Positions 34,015 to 43,053 of a DNA stretch of 64,000 nucleotides are shown one piece after another. The translations under genes were made by a program, and so were the position numbers. Position 1 is the first letter of the stretch; the number at the start of each line of letters is the position of its first letter. Source of the DNA: CBDCFV01 sp963664625 (GTDB taxonomy: Bacteria > Chloroflexota > Dehalococcoidia > Lucifugimonadales > UBA3495); the NCBI GenBank assembly GCA_963664625.1, contig OY761541.1:1798001-1862000 (forward strand), given 5' to 3'. The notes under the pieces are model-generated. The model was not told the DNA's origin. It was given only the letters and a program-made list of their open reading frames with translations, and searched no databases.

Positions 34015-35829
34015 CTACTGCCGCCGCCTCATCATGTAGAGGCCTATGGCGGCTACTACTACGGCCACGACTATGACTATTATGACCACTATCAGCCACA
34101 CCGGCATCCCCGTGGGTTCCGGCGGCGTCGGCTCCGGCGCAACCGTCGGCGCGGGCGTCGCCGTGGGCGGCACCGGCGTCGGCTCTGGGGTCGCCGTCGG
34201 CGCCTCTGTCGGCGGGACCGGCGTATTCGTCGGCCTGGGGGTAGCCGTCGGCCTCGGCGTCGCTGTCGGCTCCGGCATCGGCGTCGCTGTTGGCATCGGG
34301 GTAGCCGTCGGCCTGGGCGTTGCCGTCGGTCGAGGCGTGGCCGTGGGCCTGGGCGTCGCCGTCGGCATCGGGGTCGCCGTCGGCATCGGGGTCGCCGTGG
34401 GCATCGGCGCAAACGTCGGCACGATTATCGTAGGCACCGGCGTAGCCGTGGCCGGAGGCCGAGTCGGCCTAGGCGTGGGCGTGGCCGTCACCGGTATCGG
34501 GGCGAATCCGCCACCGCCTCCGCCGCCGCCGCCGCCGCGCCTTCTGGGCGCAGGAGTGGGAGTGGCGGTAGGCAGGGGGGTAGCTGTCGGATAGATGACG
34601 GTGTTGTTGACCAATGCATCCCCCGACACGCGTCTAAGAACTCCCTGGAAGGTATACGAACCCGTTCCCACGTCGTCAGCAACGTCAACCGTGTACGTGA
34701 TGGAATCCGCCGCCAGTATATCGATGGTGAGCACTTGTCCGACTGCGGACGCGGCGATAGCCGACCCGGCCGCCTTGGGGCTGTCGGCAATAGCCGCGGA
34801 GTCGGTCCTGTAGTTGAACCCGGCGGGCAGAGTATCCACCCATTGCGCAAACCCGGTCCGCGCCCCGATGCCGCTTACCGTAACCCTCAATTCCCGATCA
34901 GTCCCCGTTCCCAGCCTGGCCGGAGTGAAGGTCCTGCTGACTCCGGTCTGCGGAGGTTGGCCCGTGCCGCTGCCAATTGGCGTAGAGCGACCGGCCAAAT
35001 CCTTCACAACACCGGAAAATTGATACGCACTGCCCGCCGCGACGCTGTCGGCGACATTAACGGTATACCTGATAGAGTCCGCCGCCAGTATTTCGATGGT
35101 GAGCACTTGGCCGACTACCGACTCTTGGATAGCCGACCTAGATGCCTTGGGGCTGTCAGCAATTTCCGCAGAGCCGGCCTTGAAGCTGTACCCGGCAGGC
35201 AGCGTCTCGACCACCTGCGCAATTCCATTCGCGGCTCCAATGCCGGTTATCGTTACCGTCACCTCGCGGTTTGTGCCTGCCGGCAACAACGCCGGGGAGA
35301 ACGCCCTAGCAGGGCCGGTAGCCGGGACAGGGGTAGGAGTAGGGGTAGGCGTTGGGTTGGCGCCTCCCCCTGACGCGGAAACAACAAAAGAACTTGCGGG
35401 AATCGTTGTTTCATTCTTCGCTAAATCAATCCTAACACCGGTAAATTGATACGAACCCGTCCCCACGCTGTCAGCGATGCTGACCGTGTACCTGACGGAA
35501 TCCGCCGCCAACACAGTGATCGTGACCACCTGACCCGTGACGGATGCCAAAACAGCCGACCCGGAGGAAGGGCTGGCATCTGCAACAGCCTCGGAACCGT
35601 TCTTGAAAGTGAATCCCGCAGGCAATGTCTCCTTCACAGTCGCAGCCCCGGCACGCGCCCCAATGCCGGATATCGTTACCGTCACCTCACGGCCTGTACC
35701 CGGACCCACCGACCCTGGCGAGAAGGACCTTGATGGGCCTTGCTGCGCTAACACAGCGCCCACAACCAACAGTCCAGCCATCCCCGCAACCGCAACAACC
35801 ACCACTAGAGCCAATACTTGCTTGATCAA
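34015..35829 (-). CDS. Secreted/anchored surface protein: three repeat domains, Pro-Thr stalk, C-terminal membrane helix
   Basis: 604 aa. Signal peptide (about 1-28, ending LAQ). Three related domains of about 115 residues each start with S(R)xFxPxxxGxGTxRE and contain TVTISGIGA and ETLPAGF. A proline-threonine stalk (about 413-570) has repeats of the PTATPMPTATP type and a ten-glycine run. A C-terminal membrane helix (about 576-598) is followed by MRRRQ. The plan is that of a cell-wall or S-layer-spanning protein held by its C-terminus. TTG start at 35829 with GAGGAGG upstream. Function unknown; the stalk does not carry a sortase motif. Confidence 0.78.
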   Translation of the reverse strand: MIKQVLALVVVVAVAGMAGLLVVGAVLAQQGPSRSFSPGSVGPGTGREVTVTISGIGARAGAATVKETLPAGFTFKNGSEAVADASPSSGSAVLASVTGQVVTITVLAADSVRYTVSIADSVGTGSYQFTGVRIDLAKNETTIPASSFVVSASGGGANPTPTPTPTPVPATGPARAFSPALLPAGTNREVTVTITGIGAANGIAQVVETLPAGYSFKAGSAEIADSPKASRSAIQESVVGQVLTIEILAADSIRYTVNVADSVAAGSAYQFSGVVKDLAGRSTPIGSGTGQPPQTGVSRTFTPARLGTGTDRELRVTVSGIGARTGFAQWVDTLPAGFNYRTDSAAIADSPKAAGSAIAASAVGQVLTIDILAADSITYTVDVADDVGTGSYTFQGVLRRVSGDALVNNTVIYPTATPLPTATPTPAPRRRGGGGGGGGGGFAPIPVTATPTPRPTRPPATATPVPTIIVPTFAPMPTATPMPTATPMPTATPRPTATPRPTATPRPTATPMPTATPMPEPTATPRPTATPRPTNTPVPPTEAPTATPEPTPVPPTATPAPTVAPEPTPPEPTGMPVWLIVVIIVIVVAVVVAAIGLYMMRRRQ

Positions 35830-35949
35830 GTTTTCCTCCTCGCCTATGGCCCCGTTTGCTCATCGGCCCGCTGTCGTGAAGTTCCTCGGCGCCGAGAGCA
35901 AACGGGACATCCCTTCATCTCTATAAATTCGCTGGCTACGCCTCCGGGT

Positions 35950-38900
35950 CTAACTGGAGGTCTGACTGAAGTACTCAGCGACGAGCTGTAGCATCTCCAT
36001 CGCGGTAATAGTGGAACCCGTCGCGAAGTAATCTCTTATAGCCGTGAGCATCTCAGTCGGACTAATGGTGCCGTCGCGATCCGCATCGTACCTGGCGACA
36101 ATGGCCGGCTTGCTGCCCACCGTGTTAGCAATCACCATCTGCTTGGTCTTGCCGGTGCCTTCGCCGTCGTTGTACATCACCGTGACTCGCAGATGCTTTT
36201 GGTCGTCGGCGGTTACCGGCGTGTAGGTAGCGGTCGTTGCGGTGGCGATGTCCGTATATTGACCCGCGGTGGTCTCCCTGGCCCACTGCCAGCTGGTGAT
36301 GTTGGCCGTGGTTATCGCCGTGGTTGCCGCTATCGGCAGCGTGTCGCCGGGGTTGCCGTCCGGGTCGGTCAACGTAGCGGTTATCTCCGTGCCCACCTGC
36401 GGCGTCGTCAACGGCGTCGCCGGCGTGCCGGTCGTGAACGCCACCGTGCCCGCCTCTTCCACGTTCGTCACCGTTACGAACACATCCAGCGAATCGGTCT
36501 GCAAGTTGGCTCCGGAGCCGGACGTAGCAGTCACCGTCACCTTGTATTCGTTGTCGCCCGCCGGCGCATGGGTGTCCCCCGGGGTCTCGAAGTCCGGCGC
36601 GGTGAGGAAACTGAGTACGCCGGTGCTGCCGTCGATGGCGAAGAGAGCTGAATCGGCTCCCGACTTTGACCAAGTGACGGTGTCGCTGGTCCCCGCCGCC
36701 CGGTAGGTGGACACATCAGTCTGGTTCTCCGGGTGGTTTACGACGCCGGCCCCGTTGATCTTGATGCCGAAGGACTGGGCCGGAGCATCAGGGGCCTCGT
36801 TCACGTCCCCTATCGTAATGGTCACGGGGGTTGTAGCCGTTCCGCCGCTACTGTCCGTCGCCGTAATGCTGACGCTGTAGGAAGTCTTGACGCCCTCGGC
36901 GTCTAACTGGCCCGCCGCCGTACCTTCCTTAACCCTGATCTGGCCGGTCATTCTGGTGGCTTTATTGGGGTCTGTCAGCAGGTCGAAGTACCTGGCATCC
37001 GTGCCGCTCAGGGTGTAGGTCAGTTCGTCCAACCCTTTGTCCACGTCCGCGTCTTCAGCCATTATCGGAGCGCCCACGTAACCCCCGCGCGGCGTCAACT
37101 CCGCCACGGCCCTCGTTACCGTTCCAGAGAATGTTGGGGCGGTGGCCGTAGCCGGCGTCTGGGACACCGCATTGTCCGTGATCTTCAGCACCACGCGGTT
37201 CTCACCGAGCTCCAGCGGCGTGGTGGCAGTGCTTTCGTTAGCCGCTGTCGTCGCCGGGTCGTCCTCGGGGTTCGAACCGTCCCGGTAAGCAACCAGAACA
37301 TGCAGGTACCTGCCGATGTCTTCCTTCTTGGTCTCGTAGGTGTTCGTAGTGGCTCCATTTAGCTTGCCGGCAATTTCAGTGCGGTCGGCCGTTGTGCTAG
37401 TGTCGGCATCGGCGTCGCGCACAAGGACGCCGGTCTGGTCAGTAGTAACATTGCCGTCCTTGTCAATAAAGTAATAAGCGTTGGCGTCACTACCATCCAG
37501 GTCATTGACAGTGCCGAACTTAGGCTCGTTGGAAGCAGGATTGGGATCGGTCGCAACGATCTGGGTAGTAATACCCTCGAAGGGGGCAGCGTTGTCGATG
37601 GCGACGTCCGTGCTGGTCCAGTACCACTGCAAGGAGGCAATGGTGTCGGTGCCGTTCGGATCGGTCATGATGCCGTCGGGGTCGTTCAAGGATGCCGTCA
37701 CCATGCTCCCCAGCAGGGGCTGCTCCGGCGTCAGCGTCAACGTCCCGGTTTCCTCCGGCTCAATCACCGGACTATCCGGCGTACCGGTGGCGGGGTCATC
37801 TACACCCGTGCCGGTGACGGTGACGGTTACCGCTTGGGTGCCCTTGTTGTTGTTGCCGTCGGTGGCCGCCACCGTAACGTGGTAGACGTTGTCCTTGTCC
37901 GCATCGGCGGGAGCATCGTAGTCGGGCGGACTCTTGAAGTGCAGGGCCAGCCCCCCGGCTACGGATTTGGGCCTGAAGAGAGCGGCATCCGCCCCCTCAA
38001 TAGTCAACGAAGGACTGGCGCCCTCCGGGTCAGTCGCCGTGTAAAGATTCTTATCGTCGGTAGTAACAGCGGTGGCGTTGCCGCGAAGGTCGACATAGTA
38101 CTCTGCGTCGGTGGTCTTCAGGCTGCTGTTCGCCTCCCGGACCGTGAGCGTGAACGTCGAAACATTATTAGCGTTCTTCAGCTTCACGATCGGCTTCTCG
38201 TTCACGTCGCTGGCCGTGACTACCACCTTGACCCACGCAGTGCTTGCTTTGGCATTCTCATCGGTGATGTTGGACGAGTTCTTGGCCCGGACGAAGAAGA
38301 TGTACTTCCCCTCGCCGTCATCATCCAATAAATTCTGATCGGTATTTTCATCCGTAGCATTAATATTGATCGTCCTTTCGTGGTTCAATCTGGACTTCAG
38401 GGTAATCTGTCCCGTTGCCCGGTTTATGCTGAAGAAACCGGTATCGTCCCGCGCAGCCTTACCGGCGGTGACGTCAATACTAGCGGGCGTAAGAGGACCT
38501 AGAGTGCTAACATTGTAGATGTCAGTTTGAGTGCTTTGTGACGGGAAGTCAGAAAGACTGACAGTGTTGCCTTCGCCTTCGTTAGTGAAGGGGTACAAGT
38601 CGTAGGTAAGCGTGTCGCGGGATGGCACACTGGTCATCGCGATGGTGCCTACCGTTGCGCCCGGTTCGGCGCTCTCCGATATCGTCAGGGCTATGGTGGC
38701 ATTGGATGTGGGGAATTCGGGGGATGAATTGCTCGCGTCATCGCTCACCCGCACCACGGTATGCGACCTGGCGTACACCACGTCGTTTCCAGTGCCGGTT
38801 CCGTCAGTATATGTGGCCCTATACAGCAGATACTTGCCCACATCGCCATTTTTCGGGGTATAGCTTGCGCCCGTACTATTCTCGCCCGCATCTTGCCAGT

Positions 38901-41900
38901 CCCGGTTAAGTTCAGTGTTATTGGCGGGATTGGCCGTCGGGTTGCCGGTCTTGCTTCTGTACCACTTATGGGGGTTATCGCCGAGTGTAACACTTCCATC
39001 GGGGTCTGTCGTGGTAGCCGTTATCGGCGTGCCCGTTTCGGCAGCATTACCTGCCTTATCGTTGGCACCCTCAGGCTGCAACAAGCTGAGTCTTACATTG
39101 CCCTTCTCGTCCACGTCTTGAACATTTACGGTCAGGGATATCTCGGACGACTTGGCTCTCCCGGCGTGCTGGGCTCCCGCCGTCTCGGTAGCCCGCACCG
39201 TTACTTTGTACATGTTTAGGTCGGGATTATTATCGGAGTCTACGCCACTGCCCTTGCCAGCCTCAAAGTTGGGCGACTTATCGAACCTGAGTTCGCCATT
39301 GTTGTTGATGGTGAAGTCGGGAGCGTCAGCCCCCGCGAGGGACCACCGGATGGTCGCATCCTCGGGGTCTGTGGCGGAGAAGTTGAATACCGGAGCGGTG
39401 CCGTTCTCGTTGTAGGTCACCGTTTTCGTCAGGCTGTTGTTAGCGCCCCGGGAGGTAGTATCGAAGACCGGGGCTTCGTTCAAGTCCGTGAGATTGATAG
39501 TTAGCGTGGCGGGAGACGTGCTGGTGTTGCCCTGTTCATCGGTGGCCGACACCGTGAGGGTGAAGGTCTTCGGGCGACCTTCGAAGTTCAGGGGCGGAGG
39601 ATTCCCGCCGACTGCCGCGACCGTTATCTGGCCGTAGTTGTCGATATTGAAGTAAGTGGCTTGGCCGGATGTCCCGGACAGGCTGTAGGTCAGGGAACCG
39701 TTGTCCGGGTCGTTCGCGACCACGGGGTCGCCCACGTAGTCGCCCATCCTGGCGTTCTCCGCCACGCTCCTGGTGTAGGTAGCTTGGGGAAACACGGGAA
39801 TCGTCTGGGCGCCGGGGGCTACCCGCACCGAATTGGACGTTGCCATCCGGATTGTGCGCGGACCCCAAGGTATGCCATTAGTCCTTCGGGGGCCAATGCG
39901 CTCGTCTGCCGCCGTGCCCGGGTTGTCCCGCGGGCCCATGGGGTCTACGTAAACAACCTTCACCCGCAGAAGCTTGCCCTTGTCGGCTTTGATCGGCGTG
40001 TAGACGGCCGTCGTTGCGTCCTGGATGGGTGTCCAATGGGCGTCATTGGAAACGATGGCGGTTGTGACGCCGGTGGGCAGGGGGGATTTGGCCTTCGACC
40101 ATTCCCAGCTCAGGATGGTCACGCCGCCGTCGGGAGTGCGGCCGGTGGGGTAGCCGGACAGGGTATCGGTCAGCGGGACCAAGCCCCCGGCGGCGGACAT
40201 CCTGGCGCCGTCGGGGTCGTTCACGCTGGCGGTCAATGCCTGCCCGATGTGCGGCGCCGATGAGAACTTTACGCTTCCAATCTCGTTGACGTTGTGGACG
40301 ATTACGTTCACGTCCTGCTCGGCTTTCAGGGTGGTAGAGCGGGCTACCAGCTTTATCTGGTAGACGTTGTCCCCGTTAGCGTCCGCCGGAGCATCGAAGT
40401 CGGGGGCGTTCTTGAAATTAATGGTGCACGAGGTGCCGCCGCCGCAGGTCTTGAAGTCAGCCTTATCCGGCCCGTCGATGGTCCAGTTGATCAGGTCGTC
40501 ATCCTGGTCGGCCGCGGTATAGGTGTTGTGGCCGGCGCCGGTCGGATGGTAGTTGGCGGTGAAGTCTGCGTCTTCGTAAGCGTCGTCAACCCCGGCTGTG
40601 CCGTCCACGTCGTCGCTGTTCTCCTCGTTGACGTGGTGCTCTGCGTAAGGGATGCCGGCCGGCTTGCTTATCTTCGGAGGGTCGTCCACGTCGGACGCCG
40701 TGACGGTCACTCTGACGGCGTCGGAGTCACCGCTGGGGTCCGTGACCTTGACGATAATCACATAATTTCCGTCGTTGCCGTTTTCATGGTTCAACCCCCC
40801 AGGGGTCGAGAGTTGCCCGGTCGCCGGGTTTATTTTGAAGGAATTGACGTCAGACGCTCTGGTCTCGTCAGCAGCCCGGACGTTTGGGGGGAGTTCGGCG
40901 GTGCTGTTAGTTGTATTGTAAGCCAGAAGTTCATAGGTCAGGTGGTCCCCGGTGTTCCGGTCTGTGGCGGTAACCGCGTCGCCCACATTTCCTTTCCGAT
41001 TTTCCGGGACCGTTATCTCCACCGTGGCGCCCTGTCCGAAGTCGGGGGAACCATTGGAAGCGGGCACCTTCCGCACCGCAAACTCCGACATGCCGTAGGC
41101 GGTCTTACCCGTGCCTTGCGTGTCCGAATAAGCCGCCTTCACCCGCAGGAATCGACCTATGTCTGCGGTTTGCGGAATACGTGAGTGAGCGTCGGTAGAA
41201 GTCACGCCGGTATCAACATTGGTAGGGGAGCCGGTCGTCACTTGCACCCAGTCTTCGTTGACTCGTAGCCGGGGGTTGTCGACCCTGGAAGTGTACCACG
41301 TCCACGTAGTTGCATTAAGCGTTTCACTGCTCGATACATCCTTGTCCGTGAGGGTAGCTCGTATAACTTCGGTAACCTCAGGTTGGCGCCACTGGAGGGT
41401 TATCTCTCCGTCCTCGTCTACGTCGTTGACCACCACGCGGACCTGGGTCGCGGTGGACTCGGCCCGCGGACCGGTGGCGCCGGACCGGACCTCGGTAGCC
41501 CTTACCACTATCAGGTATATGTTGTTTTTGGCGCCTTCATCAGGGGGTTGGTCGGCTGCGACTGCATCCGTACTTATCCCTGTAGCCGTATCCTCCAACA
41601 CGCCATCGTCGTCGATGTCTATCCCCAATTCCTTTTCTGACAGCGCATTGTCAATGCTATAGGTATCTGTCTTATCGCCGTCACCGTTATAGTCTATCCC
41701 CGACGTAGCCTCACTACTACTAAGACTGCGCCCGCCTCTTAGATAGGCTGACAGGAGAGGATCGGGCAAAGCATCGAACAAAGGGGCGCCAGTGTCACTC
41801 AGGTTAAGGTTGGCATTAAATCCCCGGTCGGTAGGCTTCTCAAAGTCGGGCGATTTTTTGAAGGTAAGTTCGCCGCTGCTGCTAATCTGGAAATCATCGG

Positions 41901-42210
41901 CGTCGGGGCCTGTAACCGCCCATTCAATCCTGGCCGACTCAGCATCGGGGTCACTGGAGGTGAAACTTGTCACCGCGCTTGTAGCGTTCTCATTGTATGA
42001 GATGGTGATAGGGTCGGCCAAGTATATGAGGTCATTGGCCACCGGGCCCGGCACCAACTGGACTTTCTGCGGATAAGGATCCGTAGGAGTCTGAGCAAGG
42101 GTGGAGCCAGGAAAGGAGGCATATAAGAAGAATGCCGACAGCCCCAACACTAAGGCGCCGACCATCACCGCCACCCAGGGTTTTAGCACGCTAGAAAACC
42201 GTTTCAACAT
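35950..42210 (-). CDS. Giant cadherin-like secreted protein with C-terminal EF-hand-like module
   Basis: 2086 aa. N-terminal signal segment (about 15-40, VLGLSAFFLYASFPGSTLAQ). The body alternates two domain types: cadherin-like units (for example ITISYNENATSAVTSFTSSD, with DPDA, DxNDN-like and ATGQI-type motifs) and Trp-containing Ig-like units ending in LRVxVxYxDxxGTG. The calcium-binding DxD/DPE motifs suggest a stiff extracellular rod. The last 50 residues are YDADRDGTISPTEMLTAIRD and a YF-ending helix, an EF-hand or half-dockerin module also found on the LRR protein nearby. Start ATG 42210 with GAGGAAG upstream. Likely adhesion or cell-cell contact; no enzyme domain seen. Confidence 0.82.
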   Translation of the reverse strand: MLKRFSSVLKPWVAVMVGALVLGLSAFFLYASFPGSTLAQTPTDPYPQKVQLVPGPVANDLIYLADPITISYNENATSAVTSFTSSDPDAESARIEWAVTGPDADDFQISSSGELTFKKSPDFEKPTDRGFNANLNLSDTGAPLFDALPDPLLSAYLRGGRSLSSSEATSGIDYNGDGDKTDTYSIDNALSEKELGIDIDDDGVLEDTATGISTDAVAADQPPDEGAKNNIYLIVVRATEVRSGATGPRAESTATQVRVVVNDVDEDGEITLQWRQPEVTEVIRATLTDKDVSSSETLNATTWTWYTSRVDNPRLRVNEDWVQVTTGSPTNVDTGVTSTDAHSRIPQTADIGRFLRVKAAYSDTQGTGKTAYGMSEFAVRKVPASNGSPDFGQGATVEITVPENRKGNVGDAVTATDRNTGDHLTYELLAYNTTNSTAELPPNVRAADETRASDVNSFKINPATGQLSTPGGLNHENGNDGNYVIIVKVTDPSGDSDAVRVTVTASDVDDPPKISKPAGIPYAEHHVNEENSDDVDGTAGVDDAYEDADFTANYHPTGAGHNTYTAADQDDDLINWTIDGPDKADFKTCGGGTSCTINFKNAPDFDAPADANGDNVYQIKLVARSTTLKAEQDVNVIVHNVNEIGSVKFSSAPHIGQALTASVNDPDGARMSAAGGLVPLTDTLSGYPTGRTPDGGVTILSWEWSKAKSPLPTGVTTAIVSNDAHWTPIQDATTAVYTPIKADKGKLLRVKVVYVDPMGPRDNPGTAADERIGPRRTNGIPWGPRTIRMATSNSVRVAPGAQTIPVFPQATYTRSVAENARMGDYVGDPVVANDPDNGSLTYSLSGTSGQATYFNIDNYGQITVAAVGGNPPPLNFEGRPKTFTLTVSATDEQGNTSTSPATLTINLTDLNEAPVFDTTSRGANNSLTKTVTYNENGTAPVFNFSATDPEDATIRWSLAGADAPDFTINNNGELRFDKSPNFEAGKGSGVDSDNNPDLNMYKVTVRATETAGAQHAGRAKSSEISLTVNVQDVDEKGNVRLSLLQPEGANDKAGNAAETGTPITATTTDPDGSVTLGDNPHKWYRSKTGNPTANPANNTELNRDWQDAGENSTGASYTPKNGDVGKYLLYRATYTDGTGTGNDVVYARSHTVVRVSDDASNSSPEFPTSNATIALTISESAEPGATVGTIAMTSVPSRDTLTYDLYPFTNEGEGNTVSLSDFPSQSTQTDIYNVSTLGPLTPASIDVTAGKAARDDTGFFSINRATGQITLKSRLNHERTININATDENTDQNLLDDDGEGKYIFFVRAKNSSNITDENAKASTAWVKVVVTASDVNEKPIVKLKNANNVSTFTLTVREANSSLKTTDAEYYVDLRGNATAVTTDDKNLYTATDPEGASPSLTIEGADAALFRPKSVAGGLALHFKSPPDYDAPADADKDNVYHVTVAATDGNNNKGTQAVTVTVTGTGVDDPATGTPDSPVIEPEETGTLTLTPEQPLLGSMVTASLNDPDGIMTDPNGTDTIASLQWYWTSTDVAIDNAAPFEGITTQIVATDPNPASNEPKFGTVNDLDGSDANAYYFIDKDGNVTTDQTGVLVRDADADTSTTADRTEIAGKLNGATTNTYETKKEDIGRYLHVLVAYRDGSNPEDDPATTAANESTATTPLELGENRVVLKITDNAVSQTPATATAPTFSGTVTRAVAELTPRGGYVGAPIMAEDADVDKGLDELTYTLSGTDARYFDLLTDPNKATRMTGQIRVKEGTAAGQLDAEGVKTSYSVSITATDSSGGTATTPVTITIGDVNEAPDAPAQSFGIKINGAGVVNHPENQTDVSTYRAAGTSDTVTWSKSGADSALFAIDGSTGVLSFLTAPDFETPGDTHAPAGDNEYKVTVTATSGSGANLQTDSLDVFVTVTNVEEAGTVAFTTGTPATPLTTPQVGTEITATLTDPDGNPGDTLPIAATTAITTANITSWQWARETTAGQYTDIATATTATYTPVTADDQKHLRVTVMYNDGEGTGKTKQMVIANTVGSKPAIVARYDADRDGTISPTEMLTAIRDYFATGSTITAMEMLQLVAEYFSQTSS

Positions 42211-42279
42211 GTAACTTCCTCACTTCGGCGATCTTTGGTTGACGCGGCTCTCCCAATCCTGAGTCGCACAACAGCAGAA

Positions 42280-42308
42280 AATCTATCATTAGACCGTAAC
42301 GGTGTCAA
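42280..42308 (-). promoter_or_regulatory. Promoter of the cadherin-like gene
   Basis: Minus-strand -35 TTGACA (42303-42308, perfect consensus), 17-bp spacer, -10 TAGATT (42280-42285). Leader of about 60 nt. Confidence 0.7.
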
Positions 42309-42383
42309 CTTGTTTACCGCCTCTGTTCCGGTGGTTTTGCGCTTCATGCAGGGGCGGCGGGCCTGCTTCAAGCATTGGGGCAA

Positions 42384-42483
42384 TTGTCTGAACTGTGATT
42401 TATTTGATTCTTGTGATTGCCATGATTCGGAGATTCGGAAAATCATGGTAATCCGTTAATCACATGAATCACAGTTCAGACAA
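42384..42483 (+). repeat. Long palindromic repeat family 2, copy 2
   Basis: 100-bp element with the same ends and orientation as copy 1 at 33853; the loop region is eight bases longer. Confidence 0.85.
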
Positions 42484-42553
42484 AACGGCCTTGGCTCCCC
42501 GCCTTCACTCCATCCCCATCACCCCGGGCCCATTCTGCTGCTGCATGTAGCTC

Positions 42554-42579
42554 GTCATTCCCGCGAAGGCGGGAATCCA
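42554..42579 (+). repeat. REP family 1 copy
   Basis: Full palindrome just upstream of the HigA-like gene. Confidence 0.85.
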
Positions 42580-42600
42580 GGTGAGGGGCGGGAGTTGATA

Positions 42601-42623
42601 TTGTACACCCCAAGGGTGCACAA
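42601..42623 (+). promoter_or_regulatory. Operator-like inverted repeat before the HigA-like gene
   Basis: TTGTACACCC (42601-42610), CAA, GGGTGCACAA (42614-42623): 10-bp arms with one mismatch. A -35-like TTGATA (42595-42600) and a -10-like CACAAT (42619-42624) overlap it. The ATG at 42631 would then be at or near the transcript start (leaderless). HTH antitoxins commonly bind such sites to repress themselves. Confidence 0.65.
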
Positions 42624-42630
42624 TGCTGGC

Positions 42631-43035
42631 ATGGAGTATGAATGGGACGCCGACGAAGAAGATGCTTGGATAGAGGCTAATATCGCCGGGGACCCGGACG
42701 ACCCCGCCCATTGGGGAACTGTGGCCCGGCCTGCCGGTGAGGTGCATCCCGAAGTGGTCCAGGCGGAGCAGGAGGGCAGGTTGCTTCTGCCGTCGCCGGG
42801 AGCAGTGCTGCGCGAAACCCTGAAAGACAAGGGCATCAGCCAACGGAGGCTGGCCGCCATGATGGGGCGTCCGGTCAACGCCGTCTCCGAGATCGTCCAG
42901 GGAAAGAAGGCCATCACCGCCCAGACTGCCCTGGACCTTGAGGAAGCCCTGGCAATACCGGCCCAGTATTGGATGCGGGCAGAGGCGGACTACCGGCTGG
43001 CGTTGGAGAGGGCGCGAAGGGAGACGAAGGGCTAA
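42631..43035 (+). CDS. HigA-family XRE antitoxin, apparently without a toxin
   Basis: 134 aa. Residues about 55-125 are the HigA-type helix-turn-helix: VLRETLKDKGISQRRLAAMM, then NAVSEIVQGKKAITAQTALD and PAQYWMRAEADYRLA. An N-terminal extension of about 45 acidic residues contains DPDDPAHW and RPAGEVHPEVV. A related segment forms most of the 61-aa protein at 46531. No HigB-like gene lies on either side. The longer frame from TTG 42595 would run through the operator, so ATG 42631 is preferred. Confidence 0.82.
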   Translation: MEYEWDADEEDAWIEANIAGDPDDPAHWGTVARPAGEVHPEVVQAEQEGRLLLPSPGAVLRETLKDKGISQRRLAAMMGRPVNAVSEIVQGKKAITAQTALDLEEALAIPAQYWMRAEADYRLALERARRETKG

Positions 43036-43053
43036 CGGCGGCGGCGGCGCCCG

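Larger units (their letters stand above)
42211..42630. other. Intergenic region between the cadherin-like gene and the HigA-like gene
   Basis: 420 bases between divergent genes. Holds the promoter of the giant gene, family-2 repeat copy 2, one REP copy and the operator-like inverted repeat of the HigA-like gene. Confidence 0.7.

Noticed and set aside
34015..35829. Sortase substrate reading of the stalked surface protein
   Set aside because: No LPxTG-like motif precedes the C-terminal helix; the segment before it is Pro/Thr-rich and ends PEPTG-MPVW.
42484..42600. Search for a HigB toxin before the HigA-like gene
   Set aside because: Only about 115 bases are available, filled by a REP; no toxin-sized frame exists on either strand, and the downstream side is the LRR gene.
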